The position numbers were made by a program, and so were the translations under genes. Positions 19,431 to 29,285 of a stretch of 64,000 bases of DNA are shown here, one piece after another. Under the pieces are notes generated by a model. The model did not search any database. It had not been told where the DNA came from and worked only from the letters and a program-made list of their open reading frames with translations. The stretch is taken from assembly GCA_963575745.1 (NCBI GenBank), contig CAUYUJ010016350.1:1-64000 (forward strand). The letters are read 5' to 3'. Within the stretch, counting starts at the first letter, position 1. Every line of letters begins with the position of its first letter. The DNA comes from Prorocentrum cordatum. Taxonomy: Eukaryota; Sar; Dinophyceae; Prorocentrales; Prorocentraceae.

Positions 19431-22400
19431 AGGCGGGGGAACGGCAAGCCCAAGCGCGAATGGGCTCTCCAGTGGCACGGGCCAGGCGTCATCATCGGCT
19501 TCGATGGCACATCCAACGTGTGGGTCAGCCACCGCTCTACGACGGTGAAGGTCAACCGTGGACACCTACGCCATGCCACAGCTTCCGAACTCGTCCCATG
19601 GGGTCAAGTCCTAAATGCCATGAACGGCCAGCCACCTCCACCAGCTGGACACCCTCCAGGAGATGCTCCCGACGGGCGACCCCCTCACGATCACGGAGGA
19701 GGTGGAGGAGGACCAGGAGGCGCACCGCCTCCACCGCCGCGCAAGCCAGCGGACGACTACACCAACGAGGACGTGTTCATGGACCTCACCGGCCCCACGC
19801 CCCAGAAGCGACCGCGTACAGATGCTGTACCAGCGCCGCCTGCCGCACCGATCCCCCCACCAATTCCACCACCAGTTCCACCAAGTTTCGGCAACATCGC
19901 AGATGCGCCAGCTAATCGACGTCAACATGCCTTTGTCGAATGGCTCAGTCGTAAACGAGGCGATGACGACTTTGTTCCTACTGGAGGAGCCAGTGGAAGC
20001 GGTTCGGCGCCAGGACCTTCGGGAGGAGACCATCTACTACCTGCTGCCGCTGCGGCCGCAGCTGCGCTCGACTCCGGCCCTGCCGACCAACCTGCCGACC
20101 AACCCGCGCCACATCCGCCGTCGCCACCTCATCCCGAACAGCCCGAACATCCTGAACAAACTCCAGCAGCAGCAGACGACCACGATCGACAGACTCAAGA
20201 ACCACCAGAACCTCAACAAGAAGGGCCAGTTGATGACGATGGAGATAGCTCGGTCGCCGAGCTCATCAACGAGATAGCCAAGAAGATGGAAAGTCTAGTC
20301 AAGGAGGAGGTCGAACTACGTCGCCCCCTACATCATGCAGACCAACGAGGAGCCAAGGCACAACGATTTGATCAACAAGAAGACGCCCCTCAGGGGCTTA
20401 GACGTGACCGACACGAACGCGATGATCCTCGAGTTCGAGCCGCCAAGAGAAAGGAGCTGCTGGACGACCAACCGAAGTGCTTCAAGAAGCCCCGCGACAC
20501 CAACAAGACAGATTACTACCTGGACAACTACTTCAAGGCCAACGCAGACGAGATGCAGTTTGCGCCCTCATTACGCGAAGTCTTCCTCACTGGGAAGGCG
20601 GCCGCCAAGGAGCTGAAGTACAAGAACTTGTCCACCAAGGAGAAGAAGCTCATGGATGAGGCAATGAAGGTCGAGTGGTCCAAGTGGACAGAGTTCGGGG
20701 CTTACAAGAAGCTGCCGCCGAAGGAGTTGAAGGAGCTCTTTAGGCGAAATCCTGGCATTCGCCCGGTGGGCACGCGATGGGTGCTCACCAGCAAGGGGCT
20801 CAACCTCATGAAGGCCCGCCTCGTAGTTCAAGGGTGCCAGGAGGACAAGTCACATATCCGCACTGATGCACCTACAGGATCTAGAGATGCTCTTTACCTT
20901 GCGCTTGCCGCTGCTGCTCAATCTGGATGGGACCGCACGTCGTATGACGCCATGACGGCCTACCTCCAGTCTGGCAACATCGAGAGGCTCTTACTGCTAC
21001 GCATGCCTGCGAAGAATCCCCCACCGGGTACTTTGCCTGGTGAAATCGTCATGGCGACCGGTGCTATCTATGGCACCCGTGACGCAGGACGGCAGTGGTA
21101 TCTCTACGCCCAGAAGGTGTTCAAGGACCACGGTCTAATCGAGAGCAAGCTCGAGAAGGGTCTCTACTTTTTCTACGACTCCAAGGGCCTGGCCGCCGTC
21201 ATACATTCCCATGTGGACGACTTCTTGATTGCTCAGCGCAAGGATTCAACAGAGTGGCAGCGTATCATTGATAGCCTTGGGAAGAAGCTGCATCTCAAGA
21301 AGGTTGAAGGCATTATCAAATATTGCGGACGTACGATCTCAAAGTCTGACGAAGAGTTTCGCGTCACGCAGGCCACGGCTGCCAAGCAGGTCGACCCTGT
21401 CGAGATCTTCTTCGCGAGGGGCCGCGCCCCCGACGACAAGCTGTCCATGGAGGAGGTATCCAGCTATCGACGCACTCTGGGTCAACTACTCTGGCTCGCT
21501 GTTCAGACGCGAGTCGACATCGCCTGCCCGGTCAGCATGGCTGCCAGGCGCACGAACGTCGCTACCGTTGCCGACGCCAAGACGCTCAACAAGACGGTCA
21601 ACTACGTTCACGGCTCTTCCGGCTTTGCCATCGTGCTGAAGCGCAATCTCATCAACCTGAACACCTGCACCACCGTTTGCTTCAGCGACGCCGCGTTCGC
21701 CAACATCGACGGTTTGAAGAGCCAGTGGGGCATGGCCATGGGCCTTACCCACCGACCTCGCGATGTAGTCGGAGGCCGATACGATCTATGCCCACCAGTT
21801 GCCTGGCATTCGGGTGCCGTCAAGAGGTCCGTGAAGTCCACGCTGGCCGCGGAGGGCTACGCCACCCTCGAGGGGACCGAAACCAACACATGGTTCCGCC
21901 AGCTGCTCACCGAAGCCTACAACCCCAAGACGCCGCTCAAGGAGATCGACGATCTCAGCTTGAAGCGCCCTGGGGAGGTTTACAGCGACAGCAAGGGCCT
22001 CGTTACCCACATCCAGTCCGACGTGGGCCAGTCTTCCGACAAGCGGTTCCGCATCGTCGCCTCCATGATCAAGGAGGCCGTACATCCCAACAGCGAGCTG
22101 CGCTTGACTTGGGTTCCTACCTGGAGCATGGTTGCCGACTCGCTCACCAAGGTGATGGAGACCAGCTTGCTGCTCTCCTTCTTCGGCGCCAAGAAGCACA
22201 ACTTCGGCACCAGGCAGCCCAACGCCGCCATGATCGCCTCCGTGCTTGCCACGTGCATCGGCAAGGTCAAGGGTCAGCCGACTCCTTCGCCGCCACAGCC
22301 GTTCGACATGAACTACTACTGGTACACGTGCTACCTGACGTGCTTCTCGATGTTCGTGGGAATGATGGTGGGATTCAGCATCTTCGCCGTTATGTGGCAT

Positions 22401-23024
22401 GCGATGGCTCAGAACACCCTGGAGCCACCGCCGCAGGAGGGCAAGGCTGAGGGCGACCGGCACCCAGGCTGGGACGGGAGACGCCTCGGGAGGCGGAACA
22501 ACGCGCAGCCCGCGATTCCAGAGGAAGAGGACGCCGACGGATACATCTTCATGCCCGACGCCCTGGAGACCGTTGCCGCTGCCGCGGCCCAGAGCAGCTC
22601 ATCGACAGAGAACGCAGGTCCGGCTCCGAGGCCTTCAGCTGCTCCCGCGCCGGCATCGCTGCAGGACAGCTTCGCCCCATCATCGTCACCGAGCACGCCC
22701 ATGACGGTATCCAGCTCATCATCGGCAAGCATCGTGTCTTGGAATAACTCCACGCCGACGGTCTCGCCGATGGAGATCAACGAGTGTGCCGTGGCAGGGC
22801 GCAGCATTCGCGTAGGGTATAACCCGCACAGCGTCTACGCGACCTGCAGGACATGCAGGCGCCACTCGTCGTGGCTTCGCCGGAACCACAGAGTGCATCA
22901 GCCCGACTTCACGCGCGTGCACCACTCGCTGAAGCACGAGCTCCAGAGTCGATGGGCGCAGATGATGGGATGCGACGCGCCGAGCCGCACGACGCCGGAA
23001 AAAGGGACTAAGACGTCCACGTGA
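19431..23024 (+). CDS. pol: Copia-1 reverse transcriptase, RNase H and C-terminal membrane segment
   Basis: A long intact frame. It begins with the integrase C-terminus, then a Pro/acidic linker to about 20500. The RT has RPVGTRWVLTSKG, motif A YDAMTAYLQ (Asp at 20946) and HVDD at 21210-21221, the copia form of YVDD. RNase H has all four acidic positions: SDAAF (21687), AAEGYA (21852), YSDSKG (21987) and VADSLTK (22137). Beyond RNase H the protein continues for almost 300 residues. It includes YWYTCYLTCFSMFVGMM, continuing VGFSIFAVMW, near 22320-22400, a likely membrane segment, then a Ser/Pro-rich part and a Cys/Arg/His-rich end. No initiation ATG is evident, consistent with translation as part of a polyprotein. 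RT and RNase H residues are all intact in this copy. Confidence 0.88.
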   Translation, partial: RRGNGKPKREWALQWHGPGVIIGFDGTSNVWVSHRSTTVKVNRGHLRHATASELVPWGQVLNAMNGQPPPPAGHPPGDAPDGRPPHDHGGGGGGPGGAPPPPPRKPADDYTNEDVFMDLTGPTPQKRPRTDAVPAPPAAPIPPPIPPPVPPSFGNIADAPANRRQHAFVEWLSRKRGDDDFVPTGGASGSGSAPGPSGGDHLLPAAAAAAAALDSGPADQPADQPAPHPPSPPHPEQPEHPEQTPAAADDHDRQTQEPPEPQQEGPVDDDGDSSVAELINEIAKKMESLVKEEVELRRPLHHADQRGAKAQRFDQQEDAPQGLRRDRHERDDPRVRAAKRKELLDDQPKCFKKPRDTNKTDYYLDNYFKANADEMQFAPSLREVFLTGKAAAKELKYKNLSTKEKKLMDEAMKVEWSKWTEFGAYKKLPPKELKELFRRNPGIRPVGTRWVLTSKGLNLMKARLVVQGCQEDKSHIRTDAPTGSRDALYLALAAAAQSGWDRTSYDAMTAYLQSGNIERLLLLRMPAKNPPPGTLPGEIVMATGAIYGTRDAGRQWYLYAQKVFKDHGLIESKLEKGLYFFYDSKGLAAVIHSHVDDFLIAQRKDSTEWQRIIDSLGKKLHLKKVEGIIKYCGRTISKSDEEFRVTQATAAKQVDPVEIFFARGRAPDDKLSMEEVSSYRRTLGQLLWLAVQTRVDIACPVSMAARRTNVATVADAKTLNKTVNYVHGSSGFAIVLKRNLINLNTCTTVCFSDAAFANIDGLKSQWGMAMGLTHRPRDVVGGRYDLCPPVAWHSGAVKRSVKSTLAAEGYATLEGTETNTWFRQLLTEAYNPKTPLKEIDDLSLKRPGEVYSDSKGLVTHIQSDVGQSSDKRFRIVASMIKEAVHPNSELRLTWVPTWSMVADSLTKVMETSLLLSFFGAKKHNFGTRQPNAAMIASVLATCIGKVKGQPTPSPPQPFDMNYYWYTCYLTCFSMFVGMMVGFSIFAVMWHAMAQNTLEPPPQEGKAEGDRHPGWDGRRLGRRNNAQPAIPEEEDADGYIFMPDALETVAAAAAQSSSSTENAGPAPRPSAAPAPASLQDSFAPSSSPSTPMTVSSSSSASIVSWNNSTPTVSPMEINECAVAGRSIRVGYNPHSVYATCRTCRRHSSWLRRNHRVHQPDFTRVHHSLKHELQSRWAQMMGCDAPSRTTPEKGTKTST

Positions 23025-23050
23025 ATGAGCTCCCCGCCTGTTCATGCTTC

Positions 23051-23168
23051 GCCGCTATTTGGACGCTGCTGCCAGCAGCCGCTCACACTATCCGCATTCA
23101 GTTTGCTTTCGCCGCCACCCAGACGCTGCTTGCCAGCCGCTCACATTATCCGCATTCAGTGTGGTTCG
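23051..23168 (+). repeat. Two-unit imperfect tandem repeat (about 58-60 bp) in copia-1 3' region
   Basis: Units 23051-23110 and 23111-23168 share GCCGCTCACA/T, TATCCGCATTCAGT and GACGCTGCT; the start of a third (GCCGCCACG) follows at 23169. It lies between the pol stop and the 3' LTR, in non-coding sequence. The role is unknown. Confidence 0.8.
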
Positions 23169-23289
23169 CCGCCACGCGGCCATTCGCAGCCTGTATGTTT
23201 CATCGCGCCTGGCCTGATCAGCCTCTGTGTGTGCTCTGTTTTTATGGTGATGACGATCACCAGCCAGATTGCTCTGCTACCAAAGGTTT

Positions 23290-23314
23290 TATCTTATTAC
23301 TAAGTAATAAGATA
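23290..23314. other. Perfect 12-bp inverted repeat (hairpin) in copia-1 3' region
   Basis: TATCTTATTACT and AGTAATAAGATA flank a single A. It is AT-rich within GC-rich surroundings and would fold as a 12-bp stem with almost no loop as RNA, or form a cruciform as DNA. It is non-coding, 240 bp before the 3' LTR. It could act in dimerisation, packaging or 3' end formation; nothing proves any of these. Confidence 0.9.
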
Positions 23315-23431
23315 CCAGCCGAGTGCCCGTTGCGCCGAGAATTTATATCTCAGCAGGTGCGTGAAGCAGCACCCGTCAAATCGCCCCGTGGGCAGCCTGC
23401 TAGCATGCCGTGCGAGCCGTTTGCTCGCGAT

Positions 23432-23449
23432 AGATTATCAAGATAATCT
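23432..23449. other. Second perfect inverted repeat in copia-1 3' region
   Basis: AGATTATC and GATAATCT separated by AA, in non-coding sequence 80 bp before the 3' LTR. Together with the palindrome at 23290 it suggests a structured 3' untranslated region. Confidence 0.85.
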
Positions 23450-23512
23450 GCTCCGTTTGTAATGAAGTTTTTGCGAGTGACTTGAAGTAGTCCCCGCTAC
23501 CAGGCGCCCGAG

Positions 23513-23528
23513 CGGCGACTAGGAGGAG
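23513..23528 (+). other. Probable polypurine tract of copia-1
   Basis: Purine-rich GGCGACTAGGAGGAG ends exactly at the 3' LTR start, where plus-strand synthesis is primed. It is interrupted by two or three pyrimidines. Confidence 0.6.
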
Positions 23529-23721
23529 TGTGAATCAAGCTCGCTCCCCAGGAGAGTAGAAGAAGGTTATTAGATCTCTTCCCCTGCCCTTGCTTCTGCG
23601 CTCTCACCCCCTGTTCTCCCGCAGCCGTTTTCTCTCAAAACGATTATAGGGCCCTTGGCCTTAGAGCTACGTTCCTCGCCGCGCGAGTAAAAGATATCAA
23701 GCGATTATCTTCCATATCACA
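23529..23721 (+). repeat. 3' LTR of copia-1 (193 bp)
   Basis: Matches 14764-14956 apart from about five substitutions. Followed by GGGGT, the likely second copy of the target duplication. Confidence 0.93.
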
Positions 23722-24514
23722 GGGGTGCCAGGCGTGTACGTGTGCGTCGGTCCATACGGCACTGCCCCCAGGGTATCTTGGACCGCGCGTCGGACCGCGC
23801 CCAGGTCGATTAGGCCTTCTGTGGCGACGTTCCAGCGTAGATGTGATCCTGCTTTTTGGTCCACATTGCGCGCCAGGGATGGGCCTCCTGTCCAGGGGTC
23901 GGCCATGGTGATTCGTCGAGGTGTTACCGCGCCTGGTTGACCGTTGCTGGCCAGCGCCGTAGGTACGCGCGAACAGATATATCGTATGATGGGCGCCGCC
24001 GCGGCTTCAGGTGCGTTGATCAGCATGATCCCGGATGCCGTGATGCCCACCCTGTGTTCCAGGGCCGCTGTGGCCTGCGCGGCGATGGGGTAGGCGAGAC
24101 AGAGGCTGCCCCGTCGCAGTGGGATATGGACGACGTCTGCGTTCTCGTGCAGTCTCCATACTGCGGTGGGGATGTCGGTGCGTGCCAGTTGCTGGGCCGC
24201 CGCCTGTACGCTCACGATGACGCGGCTGACGTCGGCAGGACTGGACTGGAGTTCCGCATGCGGATCTTGATGGCGTGATGGGCCAGTGGTTCTATCCCCT
24301 GTAGAAGAAACTCTGGGTTGCGCCCGAGCTGCGTGATGTTAGTGCCCCATTCCAGCTGGTGTACATGCTCCTCCATGTCCCGTTGGGCGCGCGTCATGAG
24401 AGCGACAACGTGTTCGTTGCCGGAGCCGGCGGTGAGGATGTGGAGGGTGCCCTTCAGGTCGGCACTGCCATTTCCCCAATGCACCACTACACTGGGGGCG
24501 TGTCGTAAGCGCAT
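23722..24514 (-). CDS. Unrecognised ORF of element A, split by copia-1
   Basis: Two overlapping minus-strand frames (24514-24212 and 24215 down to the junction) look coding: VVVHWGNGSADLKGTLHIL, and then WRLHENADVVHIPLRRGSL and ASGIMLINAPEAAAAPIIR. The second runs to ...THTYTPG at the junction and resumes with DIDAYRDMAQ on the other side of copia-1 (14762 downwards) once one target copy is removed. There is a helical and beta mix but no motif I can name. Confidence 0.45.
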
Positions 24515-24568
24515 GGGCCTGGCCAGAAATTGATCTGCATGGCAAGAATCTGCATGGGGCCGCGGTGC

Positions 24569-25758
24569 TCAGCTAGCGGTCGTCCGACTGGTACCAGATG
24601 GTTGGCTCTGCTGAGTGTCCGGTGTCCCCAGAGAGTGCGCGCGGCGGCCGTCGTCCCAATCGGCGCCGGTGTCGACTGCCATGATGACGGGAGGCGGGGG
24701 CGGGACGTGTGCAACTGGACATTCGGTGGCTCTCCTTGAGTGGTCCAGGATCTCTCTCACTTTGTCGTGTCCGGCCTCGTTGGGGAACGTGAAAGTCGCT
24801 GCTGTGTTGTCGATGGGCCTGATTCCTACCAGTGCCCGCGGACATATCACGATGGTCGCTCGTAACTCGCGAATCGCTGCCGCGACTATGGACGTGGGCG
24901 CGTGGACTGGTCCTCTCGTGCGCCAGCGGTTAACTGCGTTAACTCTGACTACCACATTGCGCCACCTCTCGTGGGTGGCCAGGGGTCGCTGTTCCAGTCG
25001 CGCCCTCTCGCTGGGAGGCTCAGTCTCCGGGTGGCTGGATGCTGCTCTAGTGGGTTGAGTCCCTTCGCGTGGTGGCCCTTGCACCTCGGAGTTCCTTTCT
25101 GGCATCGCCTCATTCGCGGGCCCGGGGGAGCAGGTGGCCATGGCGGCCTTCCGTTGTGTGAACACACGCTGCCATCGGATCATGCGCCGTAGCCTGTCCA
25201 CGTCTTCGTGGGAGTGTGTCTGAGGCCGCGGGCCGGTGGTGCCGTCGGGTCGGAGCCATAAGACCCCCTCTAGGACGTTGGTGGCCCACTGCGTTTCGGC
25301 CTCCGTTGCTGGGGGTAGAAGGGTGTCCTCTTCCCGTCCGTCGCCGTTTTCTGCCATGCTGGCGTGGTCGTCTGTCGCGTTGGGCTGCGCGGGGGAGGCA
25401 GGGGCCGCGTTCCCACTCTCCGCCCCTGGCGCAGGTGCGCCTGCCGTTGTTGGAGCAGGTGGTTCGATGACCTGGAGGGTGTCACCGTTATCCTCGCCGC
25501 GGCACAGCGGACACTGACGCTCGTCCCTTCTCTGCCGCATTCTCCAGTCCTCGAGCAGTGAAAGTGCGCTCGGTGCCCACATGGTATTATGCTGGACACC
25601 CTCCCGATCATGATGTCCTGGCAAATCGGGCATCGCTCCTTCGTGGCATCCACCTGGGCGGGGGGGGCAGGCGGTGGGCTAGCCCTGGCCGCGGCGGCTG
25701 TCAGTTCGCTGTGTACGAAGCGCCCTTGTTGCCCCCCTGCTCTGGTGGAGTCCTGCAT
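24569..25758 (-). pseudogene. RING-finger ORF of element A, frameshifted inside the RING
   Basis: In one minus-strand frame RCPICQDIMIGRVSSIIPCG is followed by HRAHFHC. In the neighbouring frame, just downstream, LLEDWRMRQRRDERQCPLCR follows. Joined, this is the C3HC4 RING pattern C-x2-C...C-x-H-x3-H-x2-C...C-P-x-C. The loop holding CGH is near 25575 and CPLCR is near 25510. RING domains usually bring an E2 enzyme to a substrate for ubiquitin transfer. The rest of the ORF is acidic/Pro-rich and then mixed (VVVRVNAVNRWRTRG). It lies well upstream of the DNMT within the same element. A ubiquitin ligase activity for the element is an inference, and the frameshift means this copy would not make it. 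Confidence 0.6.
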
Positions 25759-27316
25759 GCAACATGAGGTGTCTTAGGGTGTCCACCATCGCGCCGGCGC
25801 TGAAGGGTTCGTATACAGGAAACGCCTCAGCGGGCATGCCGGTGGCCACTGTGGCAAAGCTCACGAGTTGCGCCGGCGATAGCACCGCGGCCCGTCTGAG
25901 CCATCTTGCGACAACGTCGAAGGGTCCTCCATCAACCTGCCTCCTCACGAGCAGCGGTCGTAGCAGAGAGCGATAGTGGGGGCGCAGGATGAACCACATC
26001 ACAGCCGATAGCCGCTGGCCTTGATTAGCGCCAGGGCTCGGGATGTCCCATAGCATGTCGTGTACCCTTTGCGCCGCGGCGCCGTCCACCGAACCGTCGT
26101 CGGGTAGCGCGGCGGGTGGAGCGTTGGCGTCTTCGTCGGTTTGGTCCCTGCGATCTAGTGCACTGGCGATGTCGTGGATGGTCAGGACCGTGCGCCATTC
26201 GGGCTGGTGTGGGGTGGGGCGTGGCAGGATTCGCACGCTCGATCCACTGAGGGTGCGATGGTCAGCGGGCGCGGCGATGCTGCTGTTGTCGACTGCGCGT
26301 CGGGCCTGTGGAGGTCCCTGAGGTGCGGGCGGTTCGCGCGCCATCTGAGGAGGCGGCGCGCGTGCTCCTTGTGGCCCTAACATCACGTCGGCTTGTGCCC
26401 ATCCGTGCGGGCCTGCGAGGTCCATCAGGTGCCCCTGTAGCCGCGCGTGTAGGTAGCCCCATTCCTGAGGGGAGGGGGCGTTCAGGCCGCTCCGCTGCGA
26501 GAGTGTGGGTGCCTCTCCTCGCAGGATCACGAGCGCGTCGCCGCTCGTCGTCACGTCACGTCCCTCCCACCATTCTATCGTGATCCGGAAGCCGTTGAGT
26601 GGCACTCCCGCGGTCCGCAACGACAGTCGTAGTGCCTCTCTGGTGGCCTCGACAGCCGAGAGCCAGAGGAAGGGGACCAGGTACCCGCTCCAAGTGTAGT
26701 TCTGTAGCGTGCGATTCGCCATGGCCTGTCTAACGCACGCAATCTCGTTTTGCATGGTCCGCGCTATCTGTCCAGCGCGGTCTGCGGGCCCGCCTGTCAC
26801 TCCTATGCGCGGCCTGTTGCTTCTTCTATGTCCCAGGTCGTGGGCTAGGTCGGCGGAGTGTCCTGCGTCGACTTCCATGGGGGTCGTGGACCCACCGCTG
26901 TTGAGGTGTGCTGGGGCTCCGCGCGCACTTTGGCCCCAGGAGGTGGGGGCGCGCGCGCGCTCGGCACGTTCGCCCGCAGCGGCGCTGGCTGCGCCAACTG
27001 TGTCGCTACAGGCGCGCGCTGGCGCGGCGGTCGTTTGGCCTGTCCTGGTGCTTGCGTTGGCGATATCCGGGCGGAGCCGTCTGACCACCATTCGCATCAA
27101 CGCTCTGTCCAGCGAGGTCATGGGTCGCAGGTTGGCGATGTCGTGGCGGCGTTCGTGCTGAGCCGCATCTGTGAGAACTGCGATCCCCTCTAGGGCTACC
27201 TCTTGCTCTTCGCCGGTCATGCCGCCCCCGTATTGGTGCCGTGCGAGACAGAGGGGGTCGTCGGGGAGTTCGGTCTGGTGTCTGCTGAGACCCGTCACGT
27301 GGGCAATCCAGTCCAC
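25679..27316 (-). CDS. Unrecognised 545-codon ORF of element A
   Basis: A long open minus-strand frame with amphipathic and helical segments (LDRALMRMVVRRLRPDI, IARTMQNEIACVRQAM) and a globular-looking part (YTWSGYLVPFLWLSAVEAT, FRITIEWWEGRDV). The C-terminal part has LSPAQLVSFATVATG. No catalytic motif was recognised. It overlaps the preceding frame at 27006-27316, where a frameshift must lie, and it runs up to the RING region. Its length and the lack of stops in 1.6 kb suggest it was under selection until recently, though high GC also favours open frames. Confidence 0.5.
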   Translation of the reverse strand: MDWIAHVTGLSRHQTELPDDPLCLARHQYGGGMTGEEQEVALEGIAVLTDAAQHERRHDIANLRPMTSLDRALMRMVVRRLRPDIANASTRTGQTTAAPARACSDTVGAASAAAGERAERARAPTSWGQSARGAPAHLNSGGSTTPMEVDAGHSADLAHDLGHRRSNRPRIGVTGGPADRAGQIARTMQNEIACVRQAMANRTLQNYTWSGYLVPFLWLSAVEATREALRLSLRTAGVPLNGFRITIEWWEGRDVTTSGDALVILRGEAPTLSQRSGLNAPSPQEWGYLHARLQGHLMDLAGPHGWAQADVMLGPQGARAPPPQMAREPPAPQGPPQARRAVDNSSIAAPADHRTLSGSSVRILPRPTPHQPEWRTVLTIHDIASALDRRDQTDEDANAPPAALPDDGSVDGAAAQRVHDMLWDIPSPGANQGQRLSAVMWFILRPHYRSLLRPLLVRRQVDGGPFDVVARWLRRAAVLSPAQLVSFATVATGMPAEAFPVYEPFSAGAMVDTLRHLMLHAGLHQSRGATRALRTQRTDSRRGQG

Positions 27317-28750
27317 GTCCCTGTTTGGAGAGCCCGAGTTGCACGAGTCTGTACATGCCTCCTAGTTCGCTGAGGTCGTCGGCTTGCGCTTGGCAGTCGT
27401 TGGTGCCAAGGGCGGGTGGGATGGTCTCATGCGTGGTGGTGATGGCTCGCGGCAACCACTCTGCTACCGCGCGGTTCCTCAGGGCCTGCGCTCGGATGAC
27501 GCATGCTAAATCCGTGGCGCACCGCAGGTTCGATCCGCATAGCGCGGAGAGCGCCGCCGCGGCACCGCGTTGGTGATCGTTCGCCGCTGGGTTTGCCCAT
27601 GCGGAGTCCTCCGAATCGACCATCCATTTCCAGGCTAGGAGCAGCTCACCCACGAGCCAGGAGGGGGCGCAGCTGGCAAGCTGCCCTTCCCCCGGTGAGC
27701 ATAGCGGTTCGAATGCTCGTGCTGCGTGCGCCAGGGCTGAGCATCGCCCAGTCAGTCGAAAGGATGCCTTTGTATCCAGTCGCCTGGGACGACCTGGACA
27801 GGGATTGTTTGGTCGTAGTCGGATTATTGCATGGTCGCCCGACTGAATCTAAGGCAGGCAGGGCACATCCCTGCCAGGGGGCCCTCTCGGAACTTCCAGG
27901 AGCCGGAGGTGCCGCATTGGGCATGCATGTGCGAATTAAGACCGTGGGCCGTGAGATAGCACGAGGGGGGGGGGAGGGGGGCTTCTTGGCCACGTCGCCG
28001 TGACTGGCCTTGTCGTGGAGAGACGCATGTCTCCATCTCCGTCGGCGTTGGGCAGCAAGGGGGGGCACGTCCCCCGAGCCCCGCAGGTGTTGTCCCATGA
28101 CGTCTGGGCATGCCTTAGTGACGCCCGCGGGCGACGCGCCGATGGCATCCACCGCGCGGCCCGGGAAGGCGCCCGCTGCTGTGAGACGTGCCCATGTTAA
28201 CATGTCGCGCGTGGACGGGAAGGACATCCTGCCGCGCCTGCCTTCCGATATGAGCGCCCTTCTGACCAGTGTGCGGTCGGGGGGCCCTGCTTCTAGTCCG
28301 GCCAGGGGGAACATGTCGAGTCCTTGCCCTGCGCGCTGTGGTTGCAGCCCCATGTTGAGTTGCATTGCTGCCTCTTCCATGGTCTGCGAATGGGCGTTGG
28401 CGATGCTTTGTTCCGCCCGCGCTGCGGGGGGTCGGCCGAGCGGTTCGGGGCGCGCAATCTGGACACCCTGGTGAAGGTGCGCAAACCGTATCGCGAGGAG
28501 CTCCTACGCGCGCGGCTCTATCCCGCCTCGCCGGACCACCCGGTCGTGGCCGTTCAGGGACCAAAGAACCCTGGTGGCGTCGCCTGCGCCCAGTGCGCTC
28601 GTGGGCGCACTTACCTCTGCGCTGGCGGGGATGCCGTTTGTCTGGTTTGCCTCGCAGTCCTCACGCGGGTTTCCGCGCTGCGGTGGGTCTCGACGGTGCC
28701 CTTCCGCAAACCAGAGTTCATCATGTCAGTGAGGGCTGCGCTTTGTTGAG
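27006..28750 (-). pseudogene. Element A N-terminal region, several frames, zinc-type motif
   Basis: Minus-strand frames give coding-like text. From about 28690 down to 27990 there is an Ala-rich helical part with one stop (ANAHSQTMEEAAMQLNMG). Near 27930-27830, another frame, after a G-rich run at 27965-27980, contains HMHAQCGTSGSW and MCPACL, a possible zinc ribbon. From 27653 to about 27320 a helical segment follows (MGELLLAWKWMVDSEDS, MYRLVQLGLSKQGR). Frames change at the G-rich run and near 27310. No enzyme fold was recognised. The zinc motif is an inference from Cys/His spacing only. Confidence 0.4.
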
Positions 28751-28819
28751 GAATTATGGGCGCCCACAACAGGTCGGCCTCGTCTTAAAGTGGGCCCCAC
28801 TGGTCGAAGTCCCTCGGTC

Positions 28820-28925
28820 ATCCTTGGTCGCAGTGGGTGCAGCGCCCTTCGGTGATGGGCGTGAGTGCAGGGCACCCCTGGCACGGCCAGAGCACGTCGT
28901 TGCCCCGCATTCTCCAGTGCGTGCC
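28820..28925 (-). other. Possible zinc ribbon of element A
   Basis: In one minus-strand frame the text runs HWRMRGNDVLWPCQGC and then EGRCTHCDQG, giving C-x2-C-x10-C-x2-C before a stop. This spacing is typical of zinc ribbons. The neighbouring frames are also open, so the correct frame is chosen only because of the four Cys. Confidence 0.35.
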
Positions 28926-29285
28926 GGGGTCGGGGCGCGCCCCTGGGCATGGTCTGTCTGTGATTTAGGGAAGATCCGCAAACGAACGCGGGCTTAAGCA
29001 GGCAAGCTGCAACGCAGGATGTTGGGACATGCGTATGTTGCAGGTCCACGCGACGACCAGCGCAACCGGCTCTGTTCCTGGAGGGGGTTCAGAGTCGCTC
29101 GTCCACTCGCACTGCACCCGACGTGCTGGGGCGTCGGCGGGGCCGCGCTCCACGTCCATGGAGTGTGCTGCACCAGCGGTGCGCGATGCCGCGGGCGTGG
29201 CAGCGCCCGCGACTACGCTGGGTACGTCTCCCCTGCCTTTCGGCGTGCAGCGAGCTCGGTTTGGAAGCCGGGACCGTTCGCTTCG

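Larger units (their letters stand above)
14764..23721 (+). mobile_element. Ty1/copia-type LTR retrotransposon copia-1
   Basis: Two 193-bp direct repeats (14764-14956 and 23529-23721) starting TGTGAATC and ending ATCACA bound an 8.96-kb element. They differ at about 5 positions (2.6%), so the insertion is fairly young. The flanks GGGCT (14759-14763) and GGGGT (23722-23726) agree at four of five bases and are a plausible target duplication. Inside are a primer-binding site, a repeat-bearing leader, gag-protease, an extra methyltransferase-like domain, integrase, and RT-RNase H with a C-terminal hydrophobic segment. Protease-integrase-RT-RNase H is the copia order. Coding is broken by one frameshift near 17140 and three in-frame stops. 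Confidence 0.93.

Noticed and set aside
28324-28997. Plus-strand frames with C-x2-C pairs
   Set aside because: A zinc finger was considered (CAQCARGRTYLC), but the minus strand is the coding strand of element A here, and the plus frames end abruptly with no partner.
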